Counted from the first letter of the stretch, positions 10,714 to 23,592 are shown. The stretch: DNA of 64,000 nt from Prochilodus magdalenae (GCA_024036415.1 JAMWET010000756.1:262001-326000); one strand, 5' to 3'. Program-made: numbers and translations. Notes: generated from the sequence alone by a model not told the origin.

Positions 10714-11177
10714 GCCCTCCTCGGCCTCGGCCGTGATGGTGTGAGATGCCGTGTGTTTGTTTTCTTCATGAGAGCGGCATCCACCTCAGACTCGTTGTCG
10801 TTTAAATACCACTAGTAGCCCAGTGTGGTCACATGAACGCGCATCAGCGGGACAGCCAGTCAGCGCCGCGTTCACAAGAAGAGCTGGGAGCGCAATAAAA
10901 CACAGCGCTGTGATTGGCTGGACCACACCACCGTATTCGAATATCAGGAGCGATTGGTTCAAACCTCCCATCCTTCAAGCGCATCAGCTCCACGACTTTC
11001 TGTGGAGTGCTTTTAAGCTGCTGCAGGAAAAGGGGGCTTGATTCCAGCAGTGCTTAAAACACAAAGTGCTTTTCAGGGGAGCTGGAAGTTGGAAAGACTG
11101 GAAACTGTTGACGTGTTAATCATTTGTCAAGAGCGTTGTCATCACTGTCACCCCGGCCAATCAAAGGTCCTCCATCT

Positions 11178-11870
11178 CTTAAAGGGGAATTCCACTGTGT
11201 GCTTGTTTGTTTGTGTAATTCTGTCGTTGAGGCGTAATGTCATTTAGAGTGGTTCAGTTAAAATGGTTCATTGTAGAGAAACTTGCTGCCTGATTTCTTT
11301 ATTGGTGTGGTGATAGGAACCTACAACCCATATATATATATATATACCAGCAAAGCTACACTTCCAAGAGTTTTTTTCTATACAGTGTTGATAACGGTAG
11401 AATAGAGGTAAACCAGAAATGGAATGTCTTCTTTGGTTGCTGTTTTGCCCCTTTAGGTCCTACATGTTCCCGTTTTATAACATAGATTTTTACGCCTTTT
11501 ACACGTTTACATAAACATGTTTCACCTAAACATTATCTAAACCTTCATTAAACAATATCATCCCTGTATCTCCACTTAACAATGTATCTTCACTTTTGTA
11601 TCTCCAATTTTCATGATGAATAGGCCAACAGAAATGGCCCAAAGTTGCTTGGAAAGAATCTGGTTCCACAGACTTACATTAGAATGAATTTAGGGTTTTG
11701 CCCTCTCCTGTAGCCAATTTTGAAGACGCTTGTTTTCCTTAAACAGTAACATCATGCAATATATTTGTTGGCATTTCATGTAGTAGCTTTCTGTGAAGAC
11801 ATTCAATTAGGGGCATTCAGTTCTTCAGAGACCTCATCACCACCTCAGTTCTGAACAGTGAACAGTTCTG
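11178..11870 (+). repeat. Dispersed inverted-repeat family copies
   Basis: Begins TTAAAGGGGAATTCCACTG at 11178, then GTGGTTCAGTTAAAATGG, TGTAGAGAAACTTG and GTGTGGTGATAGGAACC up to about 11325. A second, reverse-oriented part lies at 11750-11870 (TGTAGTAGCTTTCTGTGA, ACCTCATCACCACC). The 36673-37075 block has the same words in the same order, which argues for one transposable family. Limits approximate. Confidence 0.6.
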
Positions 11871-11997
11871 AATTCTGAAGCTCTTTACAGCAAAGCATTT
11901 AGTATCAAACCACCCGGTATTACCTTGTTTACACCTTAATGGGTTTCTTTAGAGGAACATTCTTGAGAAATTACCAGTCCATCAAGTATCTGTCATT

Positions 11998-12001
<4 letters not shown>

Positions 12002-12031
<30 letters not shown>

Positions 12032-12048
12032 AGAAAAAATAAATAAAT
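12002..12048. repeat. AAAT tetranucleotide microsatellite
   Basis: About eleven AAAT units with one interruption. It is followed at about 12049-12080 by a direct repeat of CAGTCTGTCTCATCAG. Confidence 0.9.
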
Positions 12049-12916
12049 CAGTCTGTCTCATCAGCAGTCTGTCTCATCAGTGTGCCAGTAAACATGCTTG
12101 GTTTATATTCTACAGGTGATCGCACAATAAGCATGCAATAAGCAGGTCTGATGAACAAATACAGGGGCAAATAGCAGCATTGTGTCTGAACACCAGCACT
12201 ACAGTCTGCAGAAGCTGTGAGGGGAAAGTATATATATTGTAGTAATGTAATTGTTATGAAAAAAAAAACCAACAAAAAAAGAGAGAAAGAAAAAGATTCA
12301 GCTCTTAGGACTTGGTTTCTTCATACGTCTTAAAAAATGTGTTCAAGTTCCTTCAAACTGAGTTGCTGTAAATTTCTGGGTGGAATTTAGATCAGCACTG
12401 TTCATGGGACAGCCTTTCAGAAGCCATTCTAAAACAAAGCAGCTCTTAAAAGAAAACTGAAACCTTGTTTTCACTGAAACACTGTCCGTGCCCTCAGGCA
12501 TGGGGCACTTCTCTAACTGGGTGGTGTGGGATGCTAATGCGGTGTTATAAAGTTATCATTTTTAGATTTCACTTTTGGAGACTCAGTTTAAAAGCTGTAC
12601 ACTTCTCCTAATCATTTAATGAACTTGATCAATATAAGTAGGAGCTTAACAACAAGAGTCAACTTGCGACTGTTTAGTTGTTATAAAATGGAACAAATCT
12701 GTTAGATGTTAGGTCAAAACTCAAAAGTATAATAAAATAAAATGAGTTTTGTACTTTTACAGGCATTATCGACTTTTAAATATCTGGTCCGGATCACCAC
12801 CACAGTGAACAATCCTGAACAATCATCTGTAAAGCATTCTCTAGAATGTGTCTCTAGTAAATCACACCTAAACACTGTAATTTACTTTCTTTATATGCTT
12901 ATGATTTGCAGTGCAG

Positions 12917-13050
12917 AAATTCTGGGATATTGAAAAATTCTATCAATTGCTGGAATAATTTGTAGAACCCCAAAAAGCTAAGTAGCTCATATCACATTGA
13001 TAGACTGAGGGAAAGGGACATGGGTCCATCCTTCCCACCTATAGAGCATC
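12917..13050 (+). repeat. Partial third copy of the local duplication
   Basis: Shares TGGAATAATTTGTAGAACCC and AGCTCATATCACATTGATAG followed by ACTGAGGGAAAGG with the longer copy at 13376-13743. It is shorter because the end of the unit is missing. Confidence 0.6.
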
Positions 13051-13375
13051 CTTTAATATGGGTTGTTAGTTTTTGATAGGATATTGTTGTATATAAGTAT
13101 TATGCCTACTAAGAAGTAAAATGCTCTCATATAGCAACATAACATTTTATGGATTTGAAAGCCATTAGGATGTAAATGAAGCAGTGCAGAGTTGTTTGGT
13201 GTAAACTGGTTAATTGTAGAGAAACATACAGACTGATTTCTTTAAAGTGATGGTGATAGAAAGTGTTGCAATGTACATCACAAATAATGATGTTATTTAT
13301 GATCATAATTATTCTAGAGCCTATCTGTGCCCATATAGTGGTTATATAATGGTGTTCATGGTATAGTCTGCAAAT

Positions 13376-13743
13376 CTGGGAATCTGGAATATTGGAACAG
13401 TTTGGAAATTGGTGGAATAATTTGCAGAACCCAAAATAATTTAGCAAATAAGACAAATAACAAATTAATGGTTGTCAGCTTTGTGACTAGTTTAAATGCT
13501 ATTGCTTTTGTAATTGTATTTTTTATAATACTGTTTTAAACGCATTAATAAGGAGGGTGTGCCCTTAGCTCATATCATGCTAATGGACTGAGGGAAAGGA
13601 AAATTCTGCCATCCTTCCTACCCAGAGAGCAGCAGGGTCCATTATACTGTCTATGACTCTTCTAACGTTCCTAACTGTCCGAGACAATCATATTACCTGA
13701 ACCCCAGTGAGAACGCATTTCACTTACCGAAGACAGGACTTGT
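13376..13743 (+). repeat. Local segmental duplication, copy A
   Basis: From about 13443 this segment matches 15278-15589 over some 300 bp at roughly 75-80% identity with indels, for example GCATTAATAAGGAGGGTGT, GACTGAGGGAAAGGAAAAT and CCCCAGTGAGAA...GCATTTCACTTACCGAAGAC. Its first 67 bp match the partial copy at 12917. No coding potential is seen. Confidence 0.75.
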
Positions 13744-15216
13744 GTCACACTACAGGGCTATTCCTTAGACCCAGAATAATTTCTCTGGGTCAGGCTTAGG
13801 CAAGGTTATTGATGGCAATGGATTTATAAGAATGTGCTAAACAAATTTATTTATGTTTATTTGTATAATTAAAAAGCAGGGATTAGCTATACAGACCGTG
13901 AGTCCTGTGATAACCTTATATAGATGTAAACATCTCTAATTCTGCACTTTAACAGCACAGTCATTGGATTTCAAGTACTGGAGTACAGAGATAAACAAAC
14001 ACAGATGGTGTCAGTGTTCAGTTCTGTACTACAGTGTGTAGTGGTAGAATATTTTTTAATTTAGGTAGAATATTTTTATTGACAAGCGTGGGGGTGATAG
14101 CATGAGCAGTAATGATCTTTATTAACTGTGCAGACAAGTAAATTAGTACAGGTAAAACCCATTATCAGATATCTAGTAACTTTTAAGGTAATTAGAATGT
14201 CTTTTTGTTTATATAGAAAAGTATATAGCATTACTTTCCATGCAATTGCAGAAAGCATTCACATTACTTTCTATAGAGCTGCTAAATAATAGCATTGCTT
14301 TTCATTTAGTTAATGAGAAATAGCATTGCTTTCCATGTAGCCTGGTTTTCAGACCGATACTACAAACTGTATTCTTAGAATTGACTACCTATCATCCTAT
14401 CTATTACACAAATCAGGTTAAGTGGTATTTTATATTTATTTTTTAAGTAAGTGTTTGTATTTTAGGTTAGTTTATAAGAAAAATGTTTCTCTCCTAATGA
14501 GCTTAGTGTTGCACACTTATCTGGTATACAATTAAAGTCATGGTGACTCAAAGCCAACTGCTGCTGGGTAGTCCTGAAGGTTTTGCTTGCATAGGAGAAA
14601 AAGCTCCACATTAACCTGCTGCGTGCATGCATAACAAGATGCCATCCAAACTATAGCCCCATGGAGAGAAAAACAGCATGTCCCTGCAGGCCTCTGCCTG
14701 AGCCAGCTTCCTAACCACATTTGCCAGCTGTGCCACCCCACCAGCATGCCCGCCCTAAAGCTAAATAGATTTAAAGGACTGTACAGTACACTGTAATTAT
14801 GTTTTGCTGTTTAAACGCCATTCAAAATGTAAAATGGTACTGAATGTCCAACTAATGCCAATCACAATGCAGCATGTAAAAAAGTAAAGTTGAAATCTGT
14901 GTAAACCACACACTCTGGACACTCTGCTGCTGTTTTATGCTTGCACACTTTAAAATACAGAGCTGATACTAATTTCAAGACCTCATATCGGCTTTCAGTC
15001 TCTCTGCTTACACAGGTTTTATTTGCAAGTGGATTAAATAATTCAGTACATCCTTTAAAGGTTCAAATATTCTCACTCATGGTTAAGGTTAGAGCCAAGA
15101 AAATGTTTAACACTAGCTTCTCTTACAGCACTGAGCAAAAGCAAATCAAATCAGTGCGTGGTAATTTGCAAAATCCACTTTCAAACTGAACTCTACTGCA
15201 CACATTTAGTATCCAA

Positions 15217-15265
15217 AGCGTATAACTTCCATCTCAACAAGCGTTTATCTCACACATCCAACCCA
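15217..15265 (+). repeat. Direct repeat, left copy
   Basis: 49 bp with TATAACTTCCATCTCAACAA and TTTATCTCACACATCCAACC. It is repeated at 15616-15664 with four mismatches. The pair brackets copy B of the local duplication. Confidence 0.85.
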
Positions 15266-15277
15266 CCAAACTGTTAA

Positions 15278-15589
15278 AGCAAATAACGAATGAATGCTGG
15301 TCAGTTTGTGATTCGTTTAAATGGTATTACCAGGTATGTTGCTTTTGTAAGTTAACTTTTAAATGGCTTTTTAAATGCATTAATAAGGAGGGTGTACCAT
15401 TAGCTCAAAACATGCTGATGGACTGAGGGAAAGGAAAATGCCTCCTGCCCAGAGAGCAGCGGGGCCCATTATACTCTCTATGACTCTTGGCCACAGACGG
15501 CTCTGGAGTCTAATGTTCTTGACTGTCTGAGACAATCATATTACCTAAACCCCAGTGAGAATGCATTTCACTTACCGAAGACAAGACTT
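15278..15589 (+). repeat. Local segmental duplication, copy B
   Basis: Counterpart of 13376-13743 (see there). It has a small insertion around 15490-15510 (GGCCACAGACGGCTCTGGAG) that copy A lacks. Confidence 0.75.
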
Positions 15590-15615
15590 AACTTATTAAC
15601 TTAAATTTTATAAAA

Positions 15616-15664
15616 AGCTTATAACTTCCATATCAACAAGTCTTTATCTCACACATCCAACCCA
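15616..15664 (+). repeat. Direct repeat, right copy
   Basis: 49-bp partner of 15217-15265 in the same orientation, 399 bp apart start to start. Confidence 0.85.
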
Positions 15665-16259
15665 ATGAGCTCAGGGGTGTGAATAGAAGACTGTAAATTC
15701 TAACATGCAGCTCCTAAGGACAGCAATTCCATTCACCCCACAGACTTACAGCAGTTCCTACAGCAAAGGACAAGAAAGGGGGCACTTCAGCTAAATCAGT
15801 AATGACATGGTATTGTGCAGGTACATTGTTTTGCTCATCTTTACAGCTGTGTCATTTTGAGTAAATTTAAAACTGGGCAAATACATATAATCAGGAATCT
15901 CTGTCATGTCAACCAATCCTGACTGCTGGCCAATTCTATAGACTAATAAATACTAGTAAATACTAAATAAATACTACATATAATAATAAAGATAGCGTTA
16001 CTGTAACTTTCATTGGTCATCAGATTCAGTCATTTTCAAACATTGAAGCAACCTTTGAAGTTCATTCTCTCATTTGTTGTGATGATTTGTTGTGATGGTC
16101 TATGGTCTGCCGTGAGATTTTGGACGTTCTAGCAGTAACATCAGCTTTCCTTTCAGCGAAGTGGCTGCTGCATGACTGTGCATCTTCCTGGTGTTGTGAT
16201 TAATTAAGCTGTCTTGTTAAAATGTTTTTATGTCTTAAAAAGCTTAAATTAAAACTAAG

Positions 16260-16389
16260 AAGCTGAAGTCGGCGTTCTCTATGCCAGCTTCTTCTTTTAA
16301 TTTACTATTACACCTTAAATGGTGTGACCTTTGCAAGCTGGTGCTTCCAGTGTGAACAAGAAGTTGGTGGATAGGAAGCCAACTTCAGG
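16260..16389. repeat. Second copy of the hairpin element
   Basis: Ends GCTGAAGTCGGC at 16262 and GCCAACTTCAGG at 16378-16389, inverted relative to each other. The interior has TTACACCTTAAATGGTG and AAGAAGTTGG, related to the element at 2115-2208 but more diverged. Confidence 0.5.
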
Positions 16390-18849
16390 CTTGTGTTAAA
16401 ACCACAGGTAGGATAGTTTGATATCTTAAATTTCCTTATCAGAAAATGTTTCCAGTATTAAAATAATAATTAGGATGTTTTGATCACCCATATCATCTTA
16501 TTTTGGTGGAAGTCAAATTAATATACAAATTTGGTAGCTAGCATAGCATAAATCGCTAACTTTTAGGTCAGCTAAGTTTGAGTTTAGTATGAACTGTCCA
16601 GTTCAGGACAAGTTTTTTTTTTATCTGTATGGAAACAACCACAGCCCGTACAACTTTGAACTGTTTCACATCCTTTCATGTCTTTTGCTTTTTGCAATTA
16701 TGGAGAGTGTTGATTAAAAGCAGTGTTGATATAATCCTAACAATGCCCATCCCTAATCAGCAATGAGTACCGGCTAATACAAGTTCCCATTTTTTTAGAA
16801 TCTCTGTTCGTGTCTGCTGAAATAGATTTGTTTATAATGAAGGCCTCGGATATGGCTCACTGTTTGATGTGGGGGAATAGGACAGATCCAGGGAGGCACC
16901 TTGGGATACCTAAACATTTACACAGACTGACATATTAATGAGAGGACAGGCCAGGAAAAGGCCAACTGTTCAGTATGTGTGCTCTGGCATCTGTACGAAA
17001 GCTTAGTCATTTAAACAGGAAAGGGAAATCACAGAGGGGTAAGGCGTGTGGAGGAGGAGTGTGTGAAGTGTAAAGAGCTAATGAAGTCCCTTGAATGACA
17101 GGGTCACTCGTCCAGTCGAAAGGATGATCTGTACATGTCGTAATCCAGATTAAGAGGTTACTAAGGGATCTAGGATTAGCACTATAATGCTCACTAATGC
17201 CCCTTTTAATGGAAGCAATCCATCTTCCCGTGTAAAAGGCAAGAAATGATTTCTGTGCATTTATATTCTACTGATCCGCTCTCAGCTTCAAATTCAGCAC
17301 TGCACAAATATCAGAGGCTTTCCTTTATTTTCAGTCAGTCATTAAGTACAAGTGCGAGTTATTTATCAGTGTCAGGAAAAGGCAGGGAGCATGTATTAGC
17401 TTTATTCTGAAGCTACCAGTATCAAGCTTCACTCCTGCTTTAGATTCTGCTGTTGTAAAGTTGTATGAAGTATGTTCTTATCAGATTTTGTGAAGCTGAA
17501 ACTTAGTTAGCAAGACTGTACAGGTTGATCCGTTTTCATTAGACAGACCCCAGAAGCCACTGCTTCTTGTTGTCCAATTACTGAAACAAATATCATAGTA
17601 TTAATAATTGATATTAATGACAGCACAAAAAACAAAACCTCCACATCATTTCTTGTTCTCTTGTTCTTCTGCTTTGGATGCATGAGTTATTTTCTGAGAA
17701 CAGTTGCACCCTCTGTGATGCTAAAAAAAAATAGCTTGTTGACAGTAAATAAAATATGATTATTATGATTATTATGATTATATTATATTATATGAAATAT
17801 GATTCTCTGATTTTTGAATAGTACTGTAAATGACAAGAAAGATGGAAATTGTCCAACACTCCAGTTTCTACTCTCCTCTTTGGTCGCTTGTGGTCTTTTG
17901 TAAGTTAGTTTGGATAACCATATTTTCAGAGTAGCTCTAATTAAACCCTTGTTAATTCTCACAGAGCAAAGTAATCATTTAAGTGTAGAATAGGAAGAGA
18001 ATATGTTACTGTCTGCGCTAGCCGACATCACAGACTGAGAAGAAGAAGGCTTGTCTTCTCTGCTGAATTATTCATGCGCTCTCACCACTCCAGAGATTCA
18101 GACACAGTGGTTCATGGCAAGTCTACACGCAATGATAGAGCTGGGGTGAGCAGTAAGGCCAAGCTTTATAGTGCTATATTGACTGAGACTGACCCTGACT
18201 AGATTCTGCCAACTCACTGCAAAGCAAGACGTGTTTACTCCTGCTGCTGGTCGCTGCGTCTACATGCATCATCCCCAGATTTTTCTATAATCTCCACAAT
18301 TCTATTGAGCTAGATGTTTCCGTCTATAAGGCCCTCTAAGAAGTAATCTGGTAACCTGTATTTAGCAACTGTGCCCTGTTCTACCACAGTGATGATGTCA
18401 CAGGCAGTCCTGTCCCTTTTTCTTTAAATAAGCCTCCTCTTTTGGATTAGGAGCTTTCCCTGCTAAACACAGATCATCCTAAAGGAGCTGCTGCATCTGC
18501 TGCTGCCGCTTTTAGCACTAATCCAATCGTGTCTCACCCATAGCAAGCAGAGAACTTAAGGCAAGAGCGCAAAGTTCAGGACCTCCACCCTGCCCATCCC
18601 ACTCTCCACTTCCAAAAAAGACACATCTTTAGCTTGTGCTGGGTCAGTCACATGACAAGAGGAGGCAGCTGCACAGAGAATATTGTTGCTGTCCAATGAA
18701 AAACATCTCCATATTTCTCGATTTCTACTTTGATGCATCTTTTGAACACAGGGGCTGCTGTTTACATTGGGTGTTTTTCATGATGAATTGTTGGAACCAG
18801 TGTAACTGTCACGTTTGCCTCTTGAATTTACTGATACTATAGCATACTA

Positions 18850-19382
18850 CAGGGGTTGGACAATGAAACTAAAACACCTGTCATTTTAGTATGGGAGGTC
18901 TCATGGCTAAATTGGACCAGCCTGGTGGCCAATCTTCATTAATTGCACATTGCACCAGTAAGAGCAGAGTGTGAAGGTTCAGTTAGCAGGTAAGAGCACA
19001 GTTCTGCTCTAAATATTGCAATGCACACAACATTATGGGTGACATACCAGAGTTCAAAAGAGGACAAACTGTTGGTGCACGTCTTGCTGGCGCATCTGTG
19101 ACCAAGACAGCAAGTCTTTGTGATGTATCAAGAGCCACGGTATCCAGGGTAATGTCAGCATACCACCAAGAAGGACGAACCTCCACCAGCATCACGTAGT
19201 GACCTGGCCACTATCCTGCAAGAAGAATGGCTTAAAATCCCTCTGACCACTGTGCAGGATGCAGTATATGTCATTCCCAAGACGAACTGAGGCTGTATTG
19301 GCTGCAAAAGGAGGCCCTACACCATACTAATAAATGATTGTGGTCTAAAACCAGGTGTTTCAGTTTCATTGTCCAACCCCTG
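18850..19382 (+). mobile_element. Tc1-like transposon, internally deleted
   Basis: Ends are exact: CAGGGGTTGGACAATGAAAC at 18850 and GTTTCATTGTCCAACCCCTG ending at 19382, each flanked by TA (18848-18849 and 19383-19384). Plus-strand transposase pieces remain at both ends: about 19040-19195 reads an IPEFKRGQTVGARLAGASV type helix-turn-helix DNA-binding region, then RATVSRV and a second helix; 19200-19330 is a short degraded C-terminal stretch with stops. The catalytic DDE centre has been lost, so the 533-bp element cannot move on its own, though the termini are intact. Confidence 0.9.
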
Positions 19383-22199
19383 TATATCCACCCCTGTGCT
19401 GCATGCAAAAGGTGTTCTGTTCATCAAATACTGCTGCTTCTCTATCCCTCCAAACATGCTGTAGCATCACAGATCTGGCTCATTTGCTCACGCATATGTG
19501 TGACAATGTAGAGGGGCCATGCACAAAGCCTGACAGGAGCTCTGGACTTGCAGTAAGAAAAGCTTTAAGTTGTATGGACATTATCAGTGCATGTCCCCCG
19601 GTGCTTCTATAAACAAGCCTGATGACTTTACCATGCATACCATGCTTGTGCAAGCAATCTTCCAGATCTCATCTTGGCTTCCACATTTTACCTTAGCCTC
19701 TGTTCCATAATGACATTTTGGATGGTGGAAATTGTGAGCGTACAGTGCTTTGATGTGTTATTCTAGCCCTGCCCTGCTCTGTAGGCATCACTTGCGATCA
19801 TCAGCTTACAATTCCTGTTGACAGTTCTTGACCTCCCTAACCAGTCAGAGGTCTAAACAGGTAGTTAAGGTCTGAGACTCTACAACTGGAAGGGTGTCAC
19901 AAACCTTTACACATGCCACAGTTACTATTACTGAATAGTATAAATAATATAAAGATATATGTAACTCACTTAAAATTCACCTAAAATCAATGTCAAGAAA
20001 ATATGACATTTGGCCAGGGTAAGTAATCTATTGCACCAGATTCATCAAGAGCATGTAGTAGCTCTAGTCAATTTGAAATCATTTACAAGAAAATGCCATT
20101 TTTCTTCCTATAGTCAACGCATCTATCAAAGCATCCCGTGCATTTGCAGCAGAGTTATCCCTGAAAGTTCAGTAAATGATTTGATTTGCTGGTGGTAAAA
20201 AAGAGGGAAAAGAGCAGCTTAGCTGACCAAAGCTCAGTGGGTTGCGATCCATCCTCTTTGTATAGTAAGTGAAGCTTTGTTTTAAGCTCTAACTGACTTC
20301 TTACAGAAGCGGCTAGGAGCTTTGCTAAAACAATACTGTTGCACACAACACTCTGACTCCCTCTAGTACCGCTTTAAAATGCAAACATTGTTTCTGGACG
20401 TGCAATTAAGCAGTTGTGGTTGATTGGAACAAGCTGAGAAATTGATCCAGAAAGCACCATGAGGTGGAATGTCACTTTGCTCATGTGGTGTCACACAAAT
20501 TATTCATAAGCAAAGGTGACACACTCATTTATCACATGATGAGGTTAATAATGGAGGAAAATCTATTAAACTAGCTGGAGTGGGAGTCATCTGGTGTCAT
20601 CTGTTATCAGCTATAGATTCAGATTAAGCATAAATATTTACATTATTAGAAAACTGTTTTTCTTTTAAACAATTTCTTCAGACCTTTTGCATTCAGTTTC
20701 TGTGGTTTATGGGCACATAACAGTAAAAACATCCCTAATGCTGCAGAATATGTATAACCAACATATGGAATATGTTGACAGCTTGAGCTCTTTAACACCC
20801 TCACCACTCTTGCATTGAGCCTTTTCTGCAGTGACAGATAGTGGAATTAAGTGTATGCAGGCATGACTTTTGGCACATTATGGGTTGCTGGAATTTGCTT
20901 GTTTTGGCTCATGATGTGTTTAAGCTAGCTATTGAGCATACACTGCCGGGTGTGTCAGCTGTGGATTGAGCATCCATCCCACAGTAATCGAGAGTGGCAG
21001 TCTGGGAAACAGAAAGGACTCCTGCTCTGATGCTTCAGCCTTTAATCTGCTTTGGGGGATTGCTAATGCATGTTTTTATAGCAGACAGTTGGAACTAGTG
21101 AGGGACTCAAACAGGAGAGGAGAAAATGGTGAGCAACTGTCAGGCAGCCGCGGTTTATCCTGGGTAAATCCTCGGGGTGGCAGGGCATGCAACAGATCTT
21201 CCTTTTGCTTTTTGCCAGAGATGTCCTCGCGCAGACACATGCCAACAGCAACACGAAGCCACAGAGAGAGAGAAAGACAAAATAAGGTCCATTCAATGCA
21301 TAATAATTTATTTACTGTGTCTTAGAAATCTGTCATGATAATAGTCTTTAGTCACATGTTACTGTGAATTCAAAGTAAACAGACTGTAGAGATGAATGAT
21401 AAGACAACAGACCTTATTTTTGTAAAGGTTTTAAACATCCTGCCTTTGAGATGATGCTCTACTATGCTATGAAAAAGTCATAAAAGAGAAACTGTTTGTA
21501 GGCTGCTCTCAGTTCAGTGCAAGTGCTGTAGAGTTATGGCTGAGTAGCTCCACCAAGTGGAAAATAAAGGTTTGAAATGTGTTACACATTGTATATGTGT
21601 TCGTCTGTATTTTACACTGATATAAACTGACACCCACTTGACGTCCCTCTCTCCTGGCTCTTTTTCCGACTTTTATATTACATGCAAAGTGCCTCAAGGA
21701 AGTGACTCACTCATTTTATCCACTGATTGCTCATTCACTCACTCACTCACTGTTAGCGGAGTAAATATTCTCCACTAGGTGGGGTCAAATTGCATTTAAG
21801 CAGTGCTTCACGTCAATGCTACTGCCTGTAATTTAATCTTTATCATCTGTTTATCTTTTTCATTTTTTTTTTTTAATTATTGATTTAACCATTTTAATAT
21901 TAGTACACATTTTAATGTTTTGATATTTTTATGCAGTAGTTTTCCTGAGATTTTCACAGTAACGTTACGTACATTGAGACATGGATGTATATAAAGTTAT
22001 ATTGTTATTTTAGTAGCATTATTATATTGTGGTTAACATTTACACCGAAAGAGCTCAAAAAGCCACATTCAGTTCAAAAGCAATATCGAGCATTTTTCCA
22101 TTTTGAATTAAGGAGTGTATGCTTAGGGTTCCTCACACGTCTATATCCAGGTATTTATATAAACTGTCGCTGCGGGTTAAAAAAAACAGTGGATGAAGA

Positions 22200-22503
22200 A
22201 AGGCGTGGAAGGTGAGAGATTTGAGGACAAACACAGAGGACAAGGTTTAAAACCCTCCCAGGTTGTGAAGCTGCTCTGTAAGAGGCCAGTGGATGGCAGA
22301 AACACGCTGTTCATCCTACAGCTGGCGAAAGAAGAAGACGGAGCGGGAAGAGGAGCCCGGAAGCCTGTATGACCTGTTCGGCTCGCTTAAAACATTTGCT
22401 GAAGTGGAGACTTTCCGAGCTGGTTGTAATGAGACCAGACGTCCACATCTCCCTGTCACTGACCTGAAACTTGGGGAAATAACTGTGTGACGAATTCATT
22501 CTG
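22200..22503 (+). promoter_or_regulatory. zdhhc7: zdhhc7 5' non-coding exon and promoter
   Basis: A sequence richer in CpG than its surroundings that ends at 22503 in CTG followed by a strong GTAAGAAG donor. No other gene lies between here and the zdhhc7 coding exon at 25170, which has an acceptor shortly upstream (CTCTTTAG at about 25149-25156). It is therefore the likely first exon of that transcript. The transcription start is not visible; 22200 is approximate. Right after it, 22570-23100 is rich in GCTAGC, GTTAGC and AACGTTA words. Confidence 0.5.
22293..22490 (+). other. Upstream reading frame of 65 codons in the zdhhc7 leader
   Basis: An ATG at 22293 (T at -3, G at +4) opens a 65-residue frame that closes with TGA at 22488-22490, 13 nt before the donor, so the whole frame lies in the 5' exon. 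The product, MAETRCSSYSWRKKKTEREE and onward, matches no family I know and is strongly charged. If the exon is part of the zdhhc7 mRNA, it would act as an upstream ORF. Whether it is translated is unknown. Confidence 0.35.
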
Positions 22504-23418
22504 GTAAGAAGATGTTTCTATTAAAAGCGGGCATCATCTGTCCTGTCAACAGAGCTGTCACTTAGCTTTAGCTGTTAGCCAGAAAACATTTAGTGTAGCT
22601 AGCTAGCTGCTAACAGGGTTTCAAGACTAAACATTCTATCCTAACATTGATTAAATATCAGACTTCTAAAGTATCGTTAAGTCTGCAAAGATACGTACGA
22701 TTAGCTAGCTAACTGGTTAGCTATTCTTAGCGGTCACTGCTAACGTTAGCATGTACAGTGATTCCTTCTTAATTAGCTGGGTTAGCCAGCTTAGCTCTAG
22801 CTCGCTTGGTTTCATTGTTACAGTGTAGCAGCTAAGCTAGCTTTAGCCTCATGAGCTGCGGCAGTTTGACTGGGCTAACGTCTAATATTTGGCCTTCTTG
22901 TTTGTAAGAAGACCTAATTTGGTTAACATTAGCTATGTAATGTACTGCTGTTACCGTTTCAAAGTTGGCTGTGGTTTACAGGTTAATTTCGAAACCACCA
23001 GTTAGCCGTCAGCTAGCCAGCTAATCGGAATGTCTTCTGTACTAAGTAATTTGGCTTGTTACGTTAACTTCCTATCTAGCTACTGTGAGGCTCGTTTAGG
23101 TGACTTACCGTGTTTCACGTATGCTTGATAAATAAGCATGCATCAGCTGTTTCTCTAGCTGTCGCTTTCTGTGTGTGCCCTGCGCAGGTGTAACGCTGCG
23201 GATGTTGTGGTGACAGCGCTGCCCAGGTCAGCAGGGTGGACGGCATGTCAGCGTGAGGGCCAGTCAGTGAGGCGAGTACGACCGAGTGCGGTGTTTTTGG
23301 TTAAGCGTTTTAAAACGTTTTTGTGAAATATGACCGCTGTGAATGAGAAAGGTGTTACTAAAGAGTACTGCCTTATTCTGCAAAGAAATCAGAAATAAAG
23401 GATCCAGTTAAGGGGATC

Positions 23419-23530
23419 CAGTGGCTCTCAAAACAGTCCTCAAGGTCCCCAAGCGGGCCAGTTTTTTGTTCCAACCTAAATTACTCTGTGAAGTAAATAA
23501 TTGTGGCCCTGAGGACTGGTTTGGGAACCA
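23419..23530. repeat. Short inverted-repeat element (GGTTCTCAAACCAGTCCTCA family)
   Basis: Starts CAGTGGCTCTCAAAACAGTC and ends GGACTGGTTTGGGAACCA, imperfect reverse complements, with a 70-bp centre. It is a typical fish non-autonomous DNA element; a related copy lies at 42828-42948. Confidence 0.65.
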
Positions 23531-23592
23531 TAACAAAAAGGGATGCCACTTTAGGTTCCCTAAAACAACCTTTCACCGGGTGACACATGAGC

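Larger units (their letters stand above)
10800..22200. other. 11-kb gene-free spacer
   Basis: No exon, splice-bounded reading frame or RNA gene could be supported on either strand; the longest open frames are about 75-120 codons with no recognisable family. Recognisable content is repeats: dispersed inverted-repeat family copies (11178-11870, 12780-13270), an AAAT microsatellite, a locally duplicated segment (12917-15664), a hairpin element (16260-16389) and an internally deleted Tc1 element (18850-19382). Regions 16.8-18.5 kb and 19.4-21.5 kb lack obvious repeats and could hold regulatory elements, which cannot be judged without cross-species alignment. Confidence 0.5.

Noticed and set aside
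21728..21755. CACT repeats near 21.7 kb as a regulatory array
   Set aside because: Only about six imperfect CACT units; an ordinary short tandem repeat.
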